Below are positions 1 through 8,790 of a stretch of DNA of 64,000 bases, piece by piece. The stretch covers positions 1-64,000 of the forward strand of contig JAVBJN010000057.1 of assembly GCA_031546985.1 (NCBI GenBank). Reading direction: 5' to 3'. Position 1 is the first letter of the stretch. Each line of letters opens with the position of its first letter. This DNA comes from JAVBJN01 sp031546985. GTDB taxonomy: Bacteria > Bacteroidota > Bacteroidia > Chitinophagales > Chitinophagaceae. The notes below the pieces were generated by a model. The model ran no database searches and had not been told where the DNA came from. It saw only the letters and a list, made by a program, of their open reading frames with translations. The position numbers and the translations under genes are program-made.

Positions 1-10
1 ATGACATATG

Positions 11-1189
11 TTACGGTTTTGCGGCTACGCTGTCTTTAGGCAAGGCCGCTTGCGCAGTTGCGGTGCTCGAATCCGCAGCAGCAGGTGCCGCGTCTTCTTT
101 AAACAGATCGCCTTGCGGGGCTTTCGGGTTAGCCGGATTAGTACCTTTTAACGTTTTTATATAACTGGATAACGATTGTATATCCGTTGGTTTTATCGAA
201 GCCTGCCAGGTAGGCATTCCCTTTTCGGGCACACCGTACTTGATGGTTTTAAACAGATCCTTCATCGATCCGCCATGCAGCCAGTAATCATCGGTGAGGT
301 TGGGGCCTACGCCACCTTCGCCTGCACCACCGTGGCAACTCGCACAACTCGTTTTAAAGATCGACTCGCCTTTGGCAATAGCTGCCGCATCAGAAACCAG
401 CACTACTGTATTCTCATCTACCGCATTACCGGCTTTTTTCAGGTACTCCTGTTTGTCAATCTCTGCCGAAGCCATTTCTTTCTCATATTCACCAAGCTGG
501 GTAAGGCCGTAACCACCTATCTGGTAGTAGAAGTAATACACCGCGGCAAAAGCGATAGTGCCTATAAAGATGTATTGCAGGATGGGAGGCATACCGTTAT
601 CCAGCTCTTTAATGCCATCGTAATCGTGGTCGAGCATAATCTCGGCTTCTTCCTGCTCCACCGGCTTAGTGGTACCCATAAGGCTTTTATACTGCAACCA
701 GCGGGGCATAATGCTTTCCATTGGTTTAATGTACTCCAGCATGCGCAGCATGCGGTACACCTGGGCCAGCAGGCTCATTACCACCAGGAACTCAATAATG
801 ACCACACTCATCAGGGTATAGAACAAGGTTTTGTCGATACCGAATACAGCAGTGGAAACGGCTTGAGCAGCAGCCTCTGCGGCCGGTGCCGCGTCTTGCG
901 CAAAAACAGTAGAAGACACCGCTACCAACACCAGCACTGCTGCTGCTTTCGTTTTATTTCTGCTGATCAATTTAGACAGATTGCTTTTGGCAATAGATTT
1001 CAACAACTCTGCCAGTACCAGGATAACGAGAAACAACAGGATAATGGTAATCATGAGCAACCAGAATACGCCGTTCAACGCAATATGCGATTCTCCTCCT
1101 GTTGGTGCTGCATCCTGTGCCCACAAGGGGTTTCCGGTAAGCAGCAACCCGGACATTGGCAGTATTATTCCCAGCAAACGCTTATACAT
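11..1189 (-). CDS. ccoP: cbb3-type cytochrome c oxidase subunit III (CcoP-like), monoheme
   Basis: This 392-residue membrane-anchored c-type cytochrome delivers electrons to the cbb3 oxidase core. One heme c site is visible (CASCH, residues 282-286) with a likely axial Met in 'KGMPTW' near residue 325. Canonical proteobacterial CcoP is diheme, so this is a one-heme form. Hydrophobic segments lie near residues 41-62, 82-96, 120-145 and 203-222. The N-terminal half holds two signal-peptide-like stretches each ending in AQDAAP (residues 24-29 and 97-102), as if an N-terminal module had been duplicated. The C-terminus is an Ala/Pro-rich tail that also contains EDAAPA. It is the last gene of the cco operon seen here and starts 17 bp after the small CcoQ-like gene ends. 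Confidence 0.9.
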   Translation of the reverse strand: MYKRLLGIILPMSGLLLTGNPLWAQDAAPTGGESHIALNGVFWLLMITIILLFLVILVLAELLKSIAKSNLSKLISRNKTKAAAVLVLVAVSSTVFAQDAAPAAEAAAQAVSTAVFGIDKTLFYTLMSVVIIEFLVVMSLLAQVYRMLRMLEYIKPMESIMPRWLQYKSLMGTTKPVEQEEAEIMLDHDYDGIKELDNGMPPILQYIFIGTIAFAAVYYFYYQIGGYGLTQLGEYEKEMASAEIDKQEYLKKAGNAVDENTVVLVSDAAAIAKGESIFKTSCASCHGGAGEGGVGPNLTDDYWLHGGSMKDLFKTIKYGVPEKGMPTWQASIKPTDIQSLSSYIKTLKGTNPANPKAPQGDLFKEDAAPAAADSSTATAQAALPKDSVAAKP

Positions 1190-1206
1190 AGTGTTTTGTT
1201 TTTCTT

Positions 1207-1389
1207 TTAAAGAATAGAGGTATTGTTGTCCTCTTCAATGGGCAGTTGCCCCAGGTGATCCATCTTCTTCTTATCGGCTTTAAATACAAGCCAAAGCAGC
1301 ACCATAAAGAATACAAAGAAGATGAGCAGCGAGACGAGTGGAAACACGCTCACGCCTGATATTCCGGATAAATAATTGATGAATTTCAT
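1207..1389 (-). CDS. Small CcoQ-like cbb3 oxidase membrane protein
   Basis: This 60-residue protein has one hydrophobic segment (about residues 15-38) followed by a charged tail beginning KADKKKMDHLG. Its size, single membrane span and position between ccoNO and ccoP match CcoQ, a small subunit that stabilises cbb3 oxidase. The sequence is too short for a strong family call. It begins 5 bp after ccoNO ends, so the two are almost certainly co-transcribed. No alternative function is suggested. Confidence 0.7.
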   Translation of the reverse strand: MKFINYLSGISGVSVFPLVSLLIFFVFFMVLLWLVFKADKKKMDHLGQLPIEEDNNTSIL

Positions 1390-1394
1390 AACAG

Positions 1395-3530
1395 TTATTT
1401 TTCGGCGGTTACACCTGATTCTTTTGCTTTAATATCGGTTCCCATCCTTTGCAGGTAGGCGATGAGCGCAATAATCTCTTTATCGCTTTTGGTTTTTACA
1501 CCAGACTGGGCCAGGTCGGCAGCAATGGCATTGGCCTGTTTCTGCAGATCGCTTACCGCAATCTTTTCATAACCTGCCGGATAAGGCACACCCAGCGTAC
1601 GCATGGCGCTAATCTTATCGGCGGTTTTGCTTATGTCCAGTTTATCGTCCAGCAACCAGGGGTAGCGTGGCATAATAGAACCTGGCGACATAGAGGTAGG
1701 ATCGTCCATGTGATTGTAATGCCAGCTATTCGGATACTTGCCTCCTATGCGGTGCAGATCGGGACCGGTACGTTTAGAGCCCCACTGGAATGGGTGATCG
1801 TATACAAACTCACCGGCTTTGGAGTACTCACCATAACGCTCGGTTTCGTAACGGAACGGACGAATCATTTGCGTATGGCACACATAACAGCCTTCGCGGA
1901 GGTAAATATCGCGGCCTTCCAGCTCCAGCGGTGTGTACGGACGTACAGAACTGATGGTTGGAATATTGGATTTAACCAGGAACGTAGGTACCATTTCAGC
2001 AATACCGCCAATCAGGATCACTACCAGCGCTACCAGCATCATCTGTATAGGACGGCGCTCCAACCAGCGGTGCCAGTGCTCGCCCTTGTGCGCAGGGTTT
2101 TCTTTTTCCAGCGCAGGTGCCTGTGCTTTTTCTTCCGGTACCAGCTTACCGGTTACCATGGTTTTGTACAGGTTATAGAACATTACGATCCAACCAATGA
2201 GGTATAATGCCCCACCCAGTGCACGGGTCATATAAAGCGGAACGATCTTGGTTACGGTTTCCAGGAAGTTGGGGTACTTGAGCATACCATCGGCGGTAAA
2301 CTCTTTCCACATCAAGCTCTGGGTAAAACCTGCCCAGTATAATGGAATAGCGTAAAACAGGATACCTAACGTACCAATCCAGAAGTGGAAATTGGCCAGT
2401 TTTTTAGAATACAGGTCGCGGCCATACAACCTTGGGATAAGCCAGTACAGCATACCAAAGGTGAGGAAACCATTCCAGCCCAGTGCACCAACGTGTACGT
2501 GTGCTACTATCCAGTCGGTAAAGTGACCAATGGCGTTTACGTTTTTCAGCGACAGCAGCGGACCTTCGAAAGTAGCCATACCATAAGCGGTAACTGCTAC
2601 CACCATAAATTTGAGCACGGGCTCTTCGCGTACTTTGTCCCAGGCGCCACGCAAGGTGAGCAACCCGTTAAACATACCACCCCATGATGGTGCTACCAGC
2701 ATAATTGAGAATACAGTACCCAGTGTTTGTGCCCAATCTGGCAGCGAGGTATACAACAAGTGGTGCGGACCAGCCCAGATATACAGGAAGATGAGCGACC
2801 AGAAGTGTACAATAGAAAGACGGTAAGAATAAATAGGACGGTTAGCAGCCTTAGGCAGGAAATAATACATCAAACCCAGGTAAGGCGTAGTAAGGAAGAA
2901 GGCTACCGCATTGTGGCCATACCACCATTGCACCAGCGCATCCTGCACACCTGCATACCAGGAGTAACTTTTAAACATGCCTACCGGCAGCTCTACAGAG
3001 TTTACAATGTGCAGTACGGCAATCGTAACCCAGGTACCTATATAAAACCAGATGGCTACATAAATATGGCGTTCGCGGCGCTTCATCAAGGTACCAAACA
3101 TGTTGAAACCAAAGATGAGCCACACAATAGTAATCAGAATATCGATGGGCCATTCCAGCTCGGCATACTCCTTGGCGGTGGTATACCCAAGCAACAGCGT
3201 TACCGCGCCCAGCACAATAATGAGCTGCCACAACCAGAAGTGCAGCTTACTCAGCACATCGCTGAACATGCGGGCTTTACAAAGCCTTTGCAGCGAGTAA
3301 TAAACCGCGGTAAAAATACCGTTGCCCACAAAAGCGAAAATAACGGCATTGGTGTGCACCGGCCTTACGCGGCCAAAAGTTGTGTACGGCAACTCAAAGT
3401 TTAATGCCGGGAATACCAGCTGCAATGCCGCCAGCAAACCTGCCAGCATTCCGACACCTCCCCAGACAATTGTTGCGACGGCAAAGTTCTTGACCGTCCG
3501 GTTGTCGTAACTAAACTGTTCCATCTCCAT
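1395..3530 (-). CDS. ccoNO: cbb3-type cytochrome c oxidase, fused subunits I and II (CcoNO)
   Basis: A 711-residue fusion of the catalytic heme-copper subunit (about residues 1-470) and the monoheme subunit CcoO (about 490-711). Expected metal ligands are present: H59 in RPVHTN, H206 in WWYGHNAV, the pair H256-H257 in GPHH, and H344/H346 in VAHVHVGALGWN. The CcoO part carries CYVCH at residues 548-552 inside the typical REGCYVCHTQMIRP context. The enzyme reduces O2 to water with high affinity in the inner membrane. CcoN and CcoO are separate genes in proteobacteria; the fused form is common in Bacteroidota. Two start codons (residues 1 and 3) are possible and do not change the product. The gene lies between ccoS and the CcoQ-like gene. 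Confidence 0.95.
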   Translation of the reverse strand: MEMEQFSYDNRTVKNFAVATIVWGGVGMLAGLLAALQLVFPALNFELPYTTFGRVRPVHTNAVIFAFVGNGIFTAVYYSLQRLCKARMFSDVLSKLHFWLWQLIIVLGAVTLLLGYTTAKEYAELEWPIDILITIVWLIFGFNMFGTLMKRRERHIYVAIWFYIGTWVTIAVLHIVNSVELPVGMFKSYSWYAGVQDALVQWWYGHNAVAFFLTTPYLGLMYYFLPKAANRPIYSYRLSIVHFWSLIFLYIWAGPHHLLYTSLPDWAQTLGTVFSIMLVAPSWGGMFNGLLTLRGAWDKVREEPVLKFMVVAVTAYGMATFEGPLLSLKNVNAIGHFTDWIVAHVHVGALGWNGFLTFGMLYWLIPRLYGRDLYSKKLANFHFWIGTLGILFYAIPLYWAGFTQSLMWKEFTADGMLKYPNFLETVTKIVPLYMTRALGGALYLIGWIVMFYNLYKTMVTGKLVPEEKAQAPALEKENPAHKGEHWHRWLERRPIQMMLVALVVILIGGIAEMVPTFLVKSNIPTISSVRPYTPLELEGRDIYLREGCYVCHTQMIRPFRYETERYGEYSKAGEFVYDHPFQWGSKRTGPDLHRIGGKYPNSWHYNHMDDPTSMSPGSIMPRYPWLLDDKLDISKTADKISAMRTLGVPYPAGYEKIAVSDLQKQANAIAADLAQSGVKTKSDKEIIALIAYLQRMGTDIKAKESGVTAEK

Positions 3531-3544
3531 AGTGTATGTTTTGT

Positions 3545-3730
3545 TTATTCTTGATTGGATACTGTTGAATCTTTGTCTGTATCGTCTTTTAATTCATCGT
3601 CAAATAGCATTCTTACCGATGGGGTATACGTATCATCAAACTGGCCTTTGCGGGCCGAAAACAGGAAAGCCGCCAGGAAGCCGAGGGCTACGAGGAGACT
3701 AAATCCGATTAAAATGATGATAGCAGACAT
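3545..3730 (-). CDS. ccoS: cbb3-type cytochrome oxidase assembly protein CcoS
   Basis: A 61-residue protein with one N-terminal membrane segment (residues 3-26) followed by the KGQFDD motif, a hallmark of CcoS, and an acidic tail. CcoS helps deliver copper to, and assemble, the cbb3 oxidase. It is the first gene of the ccoS-ccoNO-ccoQ-ccoP run, ending 14 bp before ccoNO. A promoter-like -7 box and two Crp/Fnr-type boxes lie in the 97-bp gap upstream, between it and ccoI. Confidence 0.9.
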   Translation of the reverse strand: MSAIIILIGFSLLVALGFLAAFLFSARKGQFDDTYTPSVRMLFDDELKDDTDKDSTVSNQE

Positions 3731-3758
3731 ATTTAAGACTTTTTAGTCCTTTATTTAA

Positions 3759-3766
3759 CAAAAGTA
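3759..3766 (-). promoter_or_regulatory. Bacteroidota -7 box for the ccoS-ccoNOQP operon
   Basis: The minus strand reads TACTTTTG, a full match to the TAnnTTTG consensus, 29 bp before the ccoS start. The expected start of transcription near 3752 places the adjacent Crp/Fnr-type box (3790-3801) about 43 bp upstream of it, close to the usual activating position. Confidence 0.6.
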
Positions 3767-3789
3767 TAGCACTTCCACCCCTATGCCCA

Positions 3790-3801
3790 TGACCTGCATC
3801 A
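3790..3801. promoter_or_regulatory. Crp/Fnr-type operator upstream of ccoS
   Basis: TGACCTGCATCA fits the TGA-N6-TCA core recognised by Crp/Fnr-family regulators, with an FNR-like ATCAA right half. Its position near -43 relative to the predicted ccoS start suggests activation. The binding protein is not known. Confidence 0.5.
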
Positions 3802-3811
3802 AAGCATAACA

Positions 3812-3823
3812 TGATATTGGTCA
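3812..3823. promoter_or_regulatory. Second Crp/Fnr-type box upstream of ccoS
   Basis: TGATATTGGTCA lies 22 bp (about two helical turns) from the first box and 5 bp after the ccoI stop codon. It matches the box in front of ccoI (6301-6312) at 11 of 12 positions, supporting co-regulation. Confidence 0.5.
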
Positions 3824-3827
3824 GTTG

Positions 3828-6230
3828 TTACAAAGCCTTCGTCCGGGCTGCAATGTGTGTAGCGGCCCAGGTAAATAAAATGATTGAAAGAGAACTGGCA
3901 GGCATCAGTATAGCGGCTATCACCGGTTTTAACTGGCCCTGTAAAGCGAAATACAGCCCTATTACATTGTAGACCAGCGACAGCGCAAAGCTGCCTCCTA
4001 CAAACCATTTGTGTAATGCGGCATATTGCAGTAGCCGGGGTAACTGCTCAAACTGCCCGCTGCTCATAATCACATCGCAGGCAGGAGAAAAATTATTTAC
4101 ATCTTCGGTAATGGCTATACCGGCATCGCTTTGGCGTAAGGCACCGGCATCATTCAGCCCATCGCCAATCATCACTACCGTGTGTTTTTGCTGCTGCAAA
4201 TGGCGTATGAAATGGAGTTTGTCTTCGGGCGATTGGTTAAAGCGCAGGTCACTGCCTGTGGGGAATTGCTGTGCCAGAAACGTTTGCTGGTTTTCATTAT
4301 CGCCACTCACCAGGTGCAAGCCAAAGCGGGCAGAGAGGCGGCCGATGAGTTTCTGCAACCCGTTGCGGTACGTATTTTCGAAGGTAAAATATCCTTTCAC
4401 TTCGCCATTGAGCGATACATACACCCGGGTATCGGTATGTGCTTTTACCGGTAGCGCCTCTACAAAAACAGGTGATCCCATTTTTACTTTTATACCAGCA
4501 ACTACCGCGCTTATGCCCATGGCCGCGGTTTCTTCAAAATGCTTAACCTCATTGGCCGGGCTGGTATGCAGCGCGTAATCGATGCTTCTGCTAAGTGGGT
4601 GCATGCTGTGCGTAGCTACCGATCGTATAGCGGTAAGCTCTGCGCCCGATAAGTCGGCACCTATAAAAGTAGTCGTGAGCTTGCCCGATCGGGTAAGCGT
4701 ACCCGTTTTGTCAAACACAATGGTATCTGCCGCACCCAATGTTTCAATCACCGATGCATTGCGCAGGTAAAACCCATTGGCAGAAAATACGCTGAGCATA
4801 TTGCCGCTGGTAAATGTAGCGCCAAGCAGCAATGCGCAGGGGCATGCTACAATGAGTACAGTAGTAATAGAGTTCCAGGCGGTGGCATGCTGCCCACGAA
4901 TCATCCAGAAGGCAAAAGCGGCTATACTGATAACCAGTACCGCAGCACTAAAATATTTGTTGATAAAGGCAGCATAATCGAAACGGGTTTGCTGCGGTTG
5001 CTGAAAAGCTTCGTTGTTCCAAAGCGAGGTAAGGTAGCTCTGCGCTACAGGTTTACTCAGTTTAAGCCGGATGGCTGCCCCCTTCTGCCTGCCGCCGGCA
5101 TACAACATATCGCCCGGATGTTTTTCTACCCATTCCGACTCTCCGGTTACAAAACTGTAATCGATCTCGGCCTCGCCCTCGAGCAGCACCGCATCGGAAG
5201 GTATGAGTTCGTTGTTGCGGATAAGCACATCATCGCCCACCTGCAACTCGTGCACAGGTATATACGCTTCGGTACCCTTGCGGATAACACAGGCCGATAC
5301 CGGGAAATAAGATTTATAGTCGCGGGTAAAAGAGAGGTAACCCAGGGTGCGGCTTTGCGCCCAGCGCCCCAGCAGCATAAAAAACACAATGCCGGTCATG
5401 CTGTCGAGGTAGCCCGATCCGGTGCCCGAAATAATTTCGTACAGGCTGCGGCCAAAAGTAATGATGAGCGCCAGCGCTATCGGAAAATCGATGTTGAGGC
5501 GTTTTTGTTTCAAATAGGTTACCGAGCCGGTAAAAAACTCGGCTGCACAATAAGTAATAACCGGAATAGACAATAAAAGGCTCAGGTACCGGAAAATAGT
5601 AGCAAGCTGCGGCGTATCTAACAAATCGCCCCCGGCAAAATAGTCCGGAAAGCTCAGCATCATAATGTTACCGAAGCAAAAACCGGCTATACCTATCTTA
5701 TAAGTAGCGCTGCGCGATGCTTTTTGCTGTACGCCGGTATCGGCATCCTGTAAAGATATATAAGGTTCGTACCCGATGCGGGCCAGCAGCACCACTACCT
5801 CCTGCAGGTTAATGGCCGATTCGTTGTAGGCCAGCCGTATTTCCTTTTTCAGAAAATCGACCGAGCTTTTTACAATACCATTGTGCAGGCGGTACAAATG
5901 CTCCAGCAGCCATATGCAGGAACTGCAGTGCATGGAGGGTATAAAAAAGGTAATATAGGCAGTGGTTTCGTCCTTGTATTGGATCAGTTTTTCCTGCACA
6001 TCGGGTTGCAGCAGGTAGGCATAGCGGGGAGCGTAAACGGGCTGGCTAAACGTTTTGCCAGGCTTTTCGGTAAGATCGTAGTAGGTGCAGAGATTTTTCT
6101 GGGCTAGAATTTCGTAGACAGTTTTGCACCCCTGGCAGCAGAACGGATGTGCTTCAAACACAACAGGCTCGTCAGGACAGTCTTCTCCGCAGTGAAAGCA
6201 TTGTAGTGTACCAGGCGCAATAACGGACAT
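3828..6230 (-). CDS. ccoI: Copper-transporting P-type ATPase for cbb3 oxidase maturation (CcoI/FixI)
   Basis: This 800-residue P1B-type ATPase moves copper across the inner membrane for insertion into cbb3 oxidase. In order it shows a Cys-rich N-terminal metal-binding domain (CFHCGEDC, then CCQGC, residues 11-35), an HMA-like domain with CSSC at 102-105, the actuator motif TGES at 362-365, the CPC transport motif at 463-465, the phosphorylation loop DKTGTLT at 507-513 and GDGLND further on. The N-terminal Cys-rich domain plus CPC is typical of CcoI. It lies upstream of ccoS in the same direction but is separated by 97 bp holding a second promoter region. A Crp/Fnr-type box lies about 76 bp before its start codon. 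Confidence 0.93.
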   Translation of the reverse strand: MSVIAPGTLQCFHCGEDCPDEPVVFEAHPFCCQGCKTVYEILAQKNLCTYYDLTEKPGKTFSQPVYAPRYAYLLQPDVQEKLIQYKDETTAYITFFIPSMHCSSCIWLLEHLYRLHNGIVKSSVDFLKKEIRLAYNESAINLQEVVVLLARIGYEPYISLQDADTGVQQKASRSATYKIGIAGFCFGNIMMLSFPDYFAGGDLLDTPQLATIFRYLSLLLSIPVITYCAAEFFTGSVTYLKQKRLNIDFPIALALIITFGRSLYEIISGTGSGYLDSMTGIVFFMLLGRWAQSRTLGYLSFTRDYKSYFPVSACVIRKGTEAYIPVHELQVGDDVLIRNNELIPSDAVLLEGEAEIDYSFVTGESEWVEKHPGDMLYAGGRQKGAAIRLKLSKPVAQSYLTSLWNNEAFQQPQQTRFDYAAFINKYFSAAVLVISIAAFAFWMIRGQHATAWNSITTVLIVACPCALLLGATFTSGNMLSVFSANGFYLRNASVIETLGAADTIVFDKTGTLTRSGKLTTTFIGADLSGAELTAIRSVATHSMHPLSRSIDYALHTSPANEVKHFEETAAMGISAVVAGIKVKMGSPVFVEALPVKAHTDTRVYVSLNGEVKGYFTFENTYRNGLQKLIGRLSARFGLHLVSGDNENQQTFLAQQFPTGSDLRFNQSPEDKLHFIRHLQQQKHTVVMIGDGLNDAGALRQSDAGIAITEDVNNFSPACDVIMSSGQFEQLPRLLQYAALHKWFVGGSFALSLVYNVIGLYFALQGQLKPVIAAILMPASSLSIILFTWAATHIAARTKAL

Positions 6231-6300
6231 ACGTGTCTTGTTTTATACAAAATTCGACATTCCATTTCCGAACAGGAATGACCCACCCCAGCTTTTAGAC

Positions 6301-6312
6301 TGATACTGGTCA
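6301..6312. promoter_or_regulatory. Crp/Fnr-type box upstream of ccoI
   Basis: TGATACTGGTCA has the TGA-N6-TCA core and differs at one position from the box at 3812-3823. It is centred 76 bp before the ccoI start in the spacer shared with the divergent type B secreted-protein gene. A partial -7 box (GAATTTTG on the minus strand) lies closer to ccoI. Confidence 0.45.
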
Positions 6313-6516
6313 TGTTTCCGGCCTGTCCCTTACTCCAATAATCCCGGTTTTTATTTTTCCCGGCATTCTCTACAAACCATCGGGGCTAATTAGCCGTCTA
6401 TATATAACCAGGGCCATTTGTGCTTTTATCATTTATAATTAGTTTTATACATTTTTAGACCCTGTTATATCAAATATAATATTTTTTATAATGCGGGCTT
6501 TACATTGAATTAAAAT

Positions 6517-8619
6517 ATGAAGCATCCTATACTCTGGCTTAAAAAAAGGTTTTTATCATCTTACGGAACGGTGGCATTAGGCCTGGCAATGGCCGTTGCA
6601 GGGGTTGAGCAAACCCAGGCGCAATGCTTGCCTATTACGCTGGTGGATCGGATCGATACCTGCCCCCTGGTTCAGCTTAACCTGAACCCACAGGTAGATA
6701 CCACCAACTTTTCCATTAAGAATATTACCTGGAGCCCTGCTGTAGGACTATCTTCTACCAATACACTCAATACCGTTGCCACTACCGGCATCACCGATAT
6801 TACTTATTACCTTACTATTTCGGGCCTGTTCCGCACCAATTCGGTGGCCAACGGCAACTTCAGCAGTGGCAATACCGGCTTTTCGTCGGGCTACGTGCTG
6901 GGCACAGGTGGCGCTTTTGGCCAGCTTACCAACGAAGGCACTTATGCCGTAAGCACCAATCCCCAGCTTACCCATACCAACTTTGCCAGCTTTGGCGACC
7001 ACACTTCGGGCACCGGCAATATGCTGGTGGTAAATGGTTCGGGCACCCCCAATACCTCTGTTTGGTGCCAGACTATTGCCGTAACGCCTAATACCGTTTA
7101 CGATTTTTCTACCTGGGGTGCTTCGTGCGTAGCGTCGAGCCCGGGTATTTTACAGTTCTCTATTAATGGAGTAACGCTGGGAGCTCCCTTTACCCTGCCT
7201 GCTACAACGGGCCAATGGGCGCAGTTCTTTGCCACCTGGAACAGTGGTGCCAACACCTCTGCTACCATTTGTATTGTAAACCAGAATACAGCTACCAGTG
7301 GAAACGATTTTGCGCTGGATGATATTGAATACCGTGCGCATTGCACCCAAACCGACTCGGTGGTGATTAAACTGCACCCGGTAGATGTAGGGTTTACCTA
7401 CAAGATTTACCCCGGCTGCCTGCAGGATTCGGTAACCTTCCAGGCGCTTAATAATGTACCTGGCCCGGCTCCGCAATACCAATGGTCGTTTGGCGATGGC
7501 ACTTTTGCCGCCGGCCCCTTTGTGACCCACGTGTATCCTACACAGGCTTCGTACAACGTAATTCTGCAAGGCAGCAACGGCCGCTGCTCCGATATAGACC
7601 AGCAAACGGTAAATACCAATCACCCGCTTACAGCCCTGTTTGAGCCCGATGATGACTCGGTATGCCTGGGCCAGCTTATTACTTTTAACTCCAACTCTGT
7701 AGGTACCATTACCAATTACGAATGGGATTTTGGCGATGGCGCCACCGCCACCGGGCAAATTGTACAGCACACCTATACCCAGGTTGGCACCTATACCACC
7801 AGGCTTAAAATAACCAGCGATCTCGGTTGTACCGATAGTACCACCCACAATATACTGGTGCAGGAAGCCGCAGACGTTTGGGCCACGGTTACCGACAGCA
7901 ATTTTTGTGTAAACCAGCCCATCCGCCTCAGAGGGTATATTGATGGCAGCGGTGTAGACAGCTCTTACTGGAACATGGGAGATGGCCGCATTGTGCGCGG
8001 AGAAATGGACCCTACCCATACTTTTGACAAGCCGGGCAATTATCTGGTTACCTTCAATGTGTACTTTGACCTTTGCCCCGATACCATTATTAAATTTCCG
8101 ATCATTGTAAATGCTTATCCCAATGTAAACCTGGGAGCCGATACTGCATTATGCCCGGGAGAACCAGCGCTTTTCCTGTCAGACCAAAATAACCATGGCC
8201 CATTGGTGCAATACCGTTGGTCTACCGGAAGTACAGATCAGATAATTAAAGTGAATCAACCCGCTTATTACTGGCTGCAGGTGACCGACGAAAACCAGTG
8301 TGTAAATACCGATACCATGTGGGTGCGCAAAGCCTGCTACCTCGATATTCCCAACAGCTTTACACCAAACGGAGATGGCCTTAACGACTATTTCCTGCCC
8401 CGGGACCTGCTTTCTTACCGCCTGAGCAAGTTTGAAATGAGCATTTTTAACCGTTGGGGACAAAAGGTTTTCGAAACAAAATCTGTAAATGGCCGGGGAT
8501 GGGATGGTAAACTGAACGGAACCGACCAGGTTATGGGATCATATATCTACATTATAGAAGCTGGTTTCTCTAACGGAACCGAGCAGAGCTTTAAAGGAAA
8601 TGTGACGTTATTACGTTGA
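6517..8619 (+). CDS. Secreted PKD-repeat protein with T9SS type B sorting domain (paralog 1)
   Basis: A 700-residue exported protein. A signal peptide ends near residue 36 (TQAQ before Cys). Two PKD domains are visible (FGDG motifs in YQWSFGDGTF, about residue 325, and EWDFGDGATA, about 403). The C-terminal 90 residues are the gliding-motility-associated type B sorting domain, with NSFTPNGDGLNDYF at about 612-625 and 'FNRWGQKVFET' after it. Such proteins are exported by T9SS and held at or released from the cell surface; PKD domains often mediate adhesion or polymer contact. The central region lacks a recognisable enzyme domain. The next gene is a close paralog in tandem. Both upstream regions contain a nearly identical TTTATARTTAGTTTTAT sequence (6432-6448 here), probably promoter-related. 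Confidence 0.85.
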   Translation: MKHPILWLKKRFLSSYGTVALGLAMAVAGVEQTQAQCLPITLVDRIDTCPLVQLNLNPQVDTTNFSIKNITWSPAVGLSSTNTLNTVATTGITDITYYLTISGLFRTNSVANGNFSSGNTGFSSGYVLGTGGAFGQLTNEGTYAVSTNPQLTHTNFASFGDHTSGTGNMLVVNGSGTPNTSVWCQTIAVTPNTVYDFSTWGASCVASSPGILQFSINGVTLGAPFTLPATTGQWAQFFATWNSGANTSATICIVNQNTATSGNDFALDDIEYRAHCTQTDSVVIKLHPVDVGFTYKIYPGCLQDSVTFQALNNVPGPAPQYQWSFGDGTFAAGPFVTHVYPTQASYNVILQGSNGRCSDIDQQTVNTNHPLTALFEPDDDSVCLGQLITFNSNSVGTITNYEWDFGDGATATGQIVQHTYTQVGTYTTRLKITSDLGCTDSTTHNILVQEAADVWATVTDSNFCVNQPIRLRGYIDGSGVDSSYWNMGDGRIVRGEMDPTHTFDKPGNYLVTFNVYFDLCPDTIIKFPIIVNAYPNVNLGADTALCPGEPALFLSDQNNHGPLVQYRWSTGSTDQIIKVNQPAYYWLQVTDENQCVNTDTMWVRKACYLDIPNSFTPNGDGLNDYFLPRDLLSYRLSKFEMSIFNRWGQKVFETKSVNGRGWDGKLNGTDQVMGSYIYIIEAGFSNGTEQSFKGNVTLLR

Positions 8620-8790
8620 TTATTAACGGAATAACATAGGTAAAGCAAGCAACACTGCTTGTTTCAAATCAGGCGCCGGATGCCTGAGAATGTGGCCTGG
8701 AAACAAAAGGCAACCGAAACATATACTATATTTTTTAAGTAATGTTTTTTCATCCGGGTATTTGAGATTTTACGCTTTATAGTTAGTTTT

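Noticed and set aside
176..1210. 344-codon plus-strand frame opposite ccoP
   Set aside because: It is antisense to ccoP and rich in unlikely residue composition; ccoP is clearly the real gene.
7150..8019. 289-codon minus-strand frame
   Set aside because: It is antisense to the first type B secreted protein, whose PKD motifs are clear.
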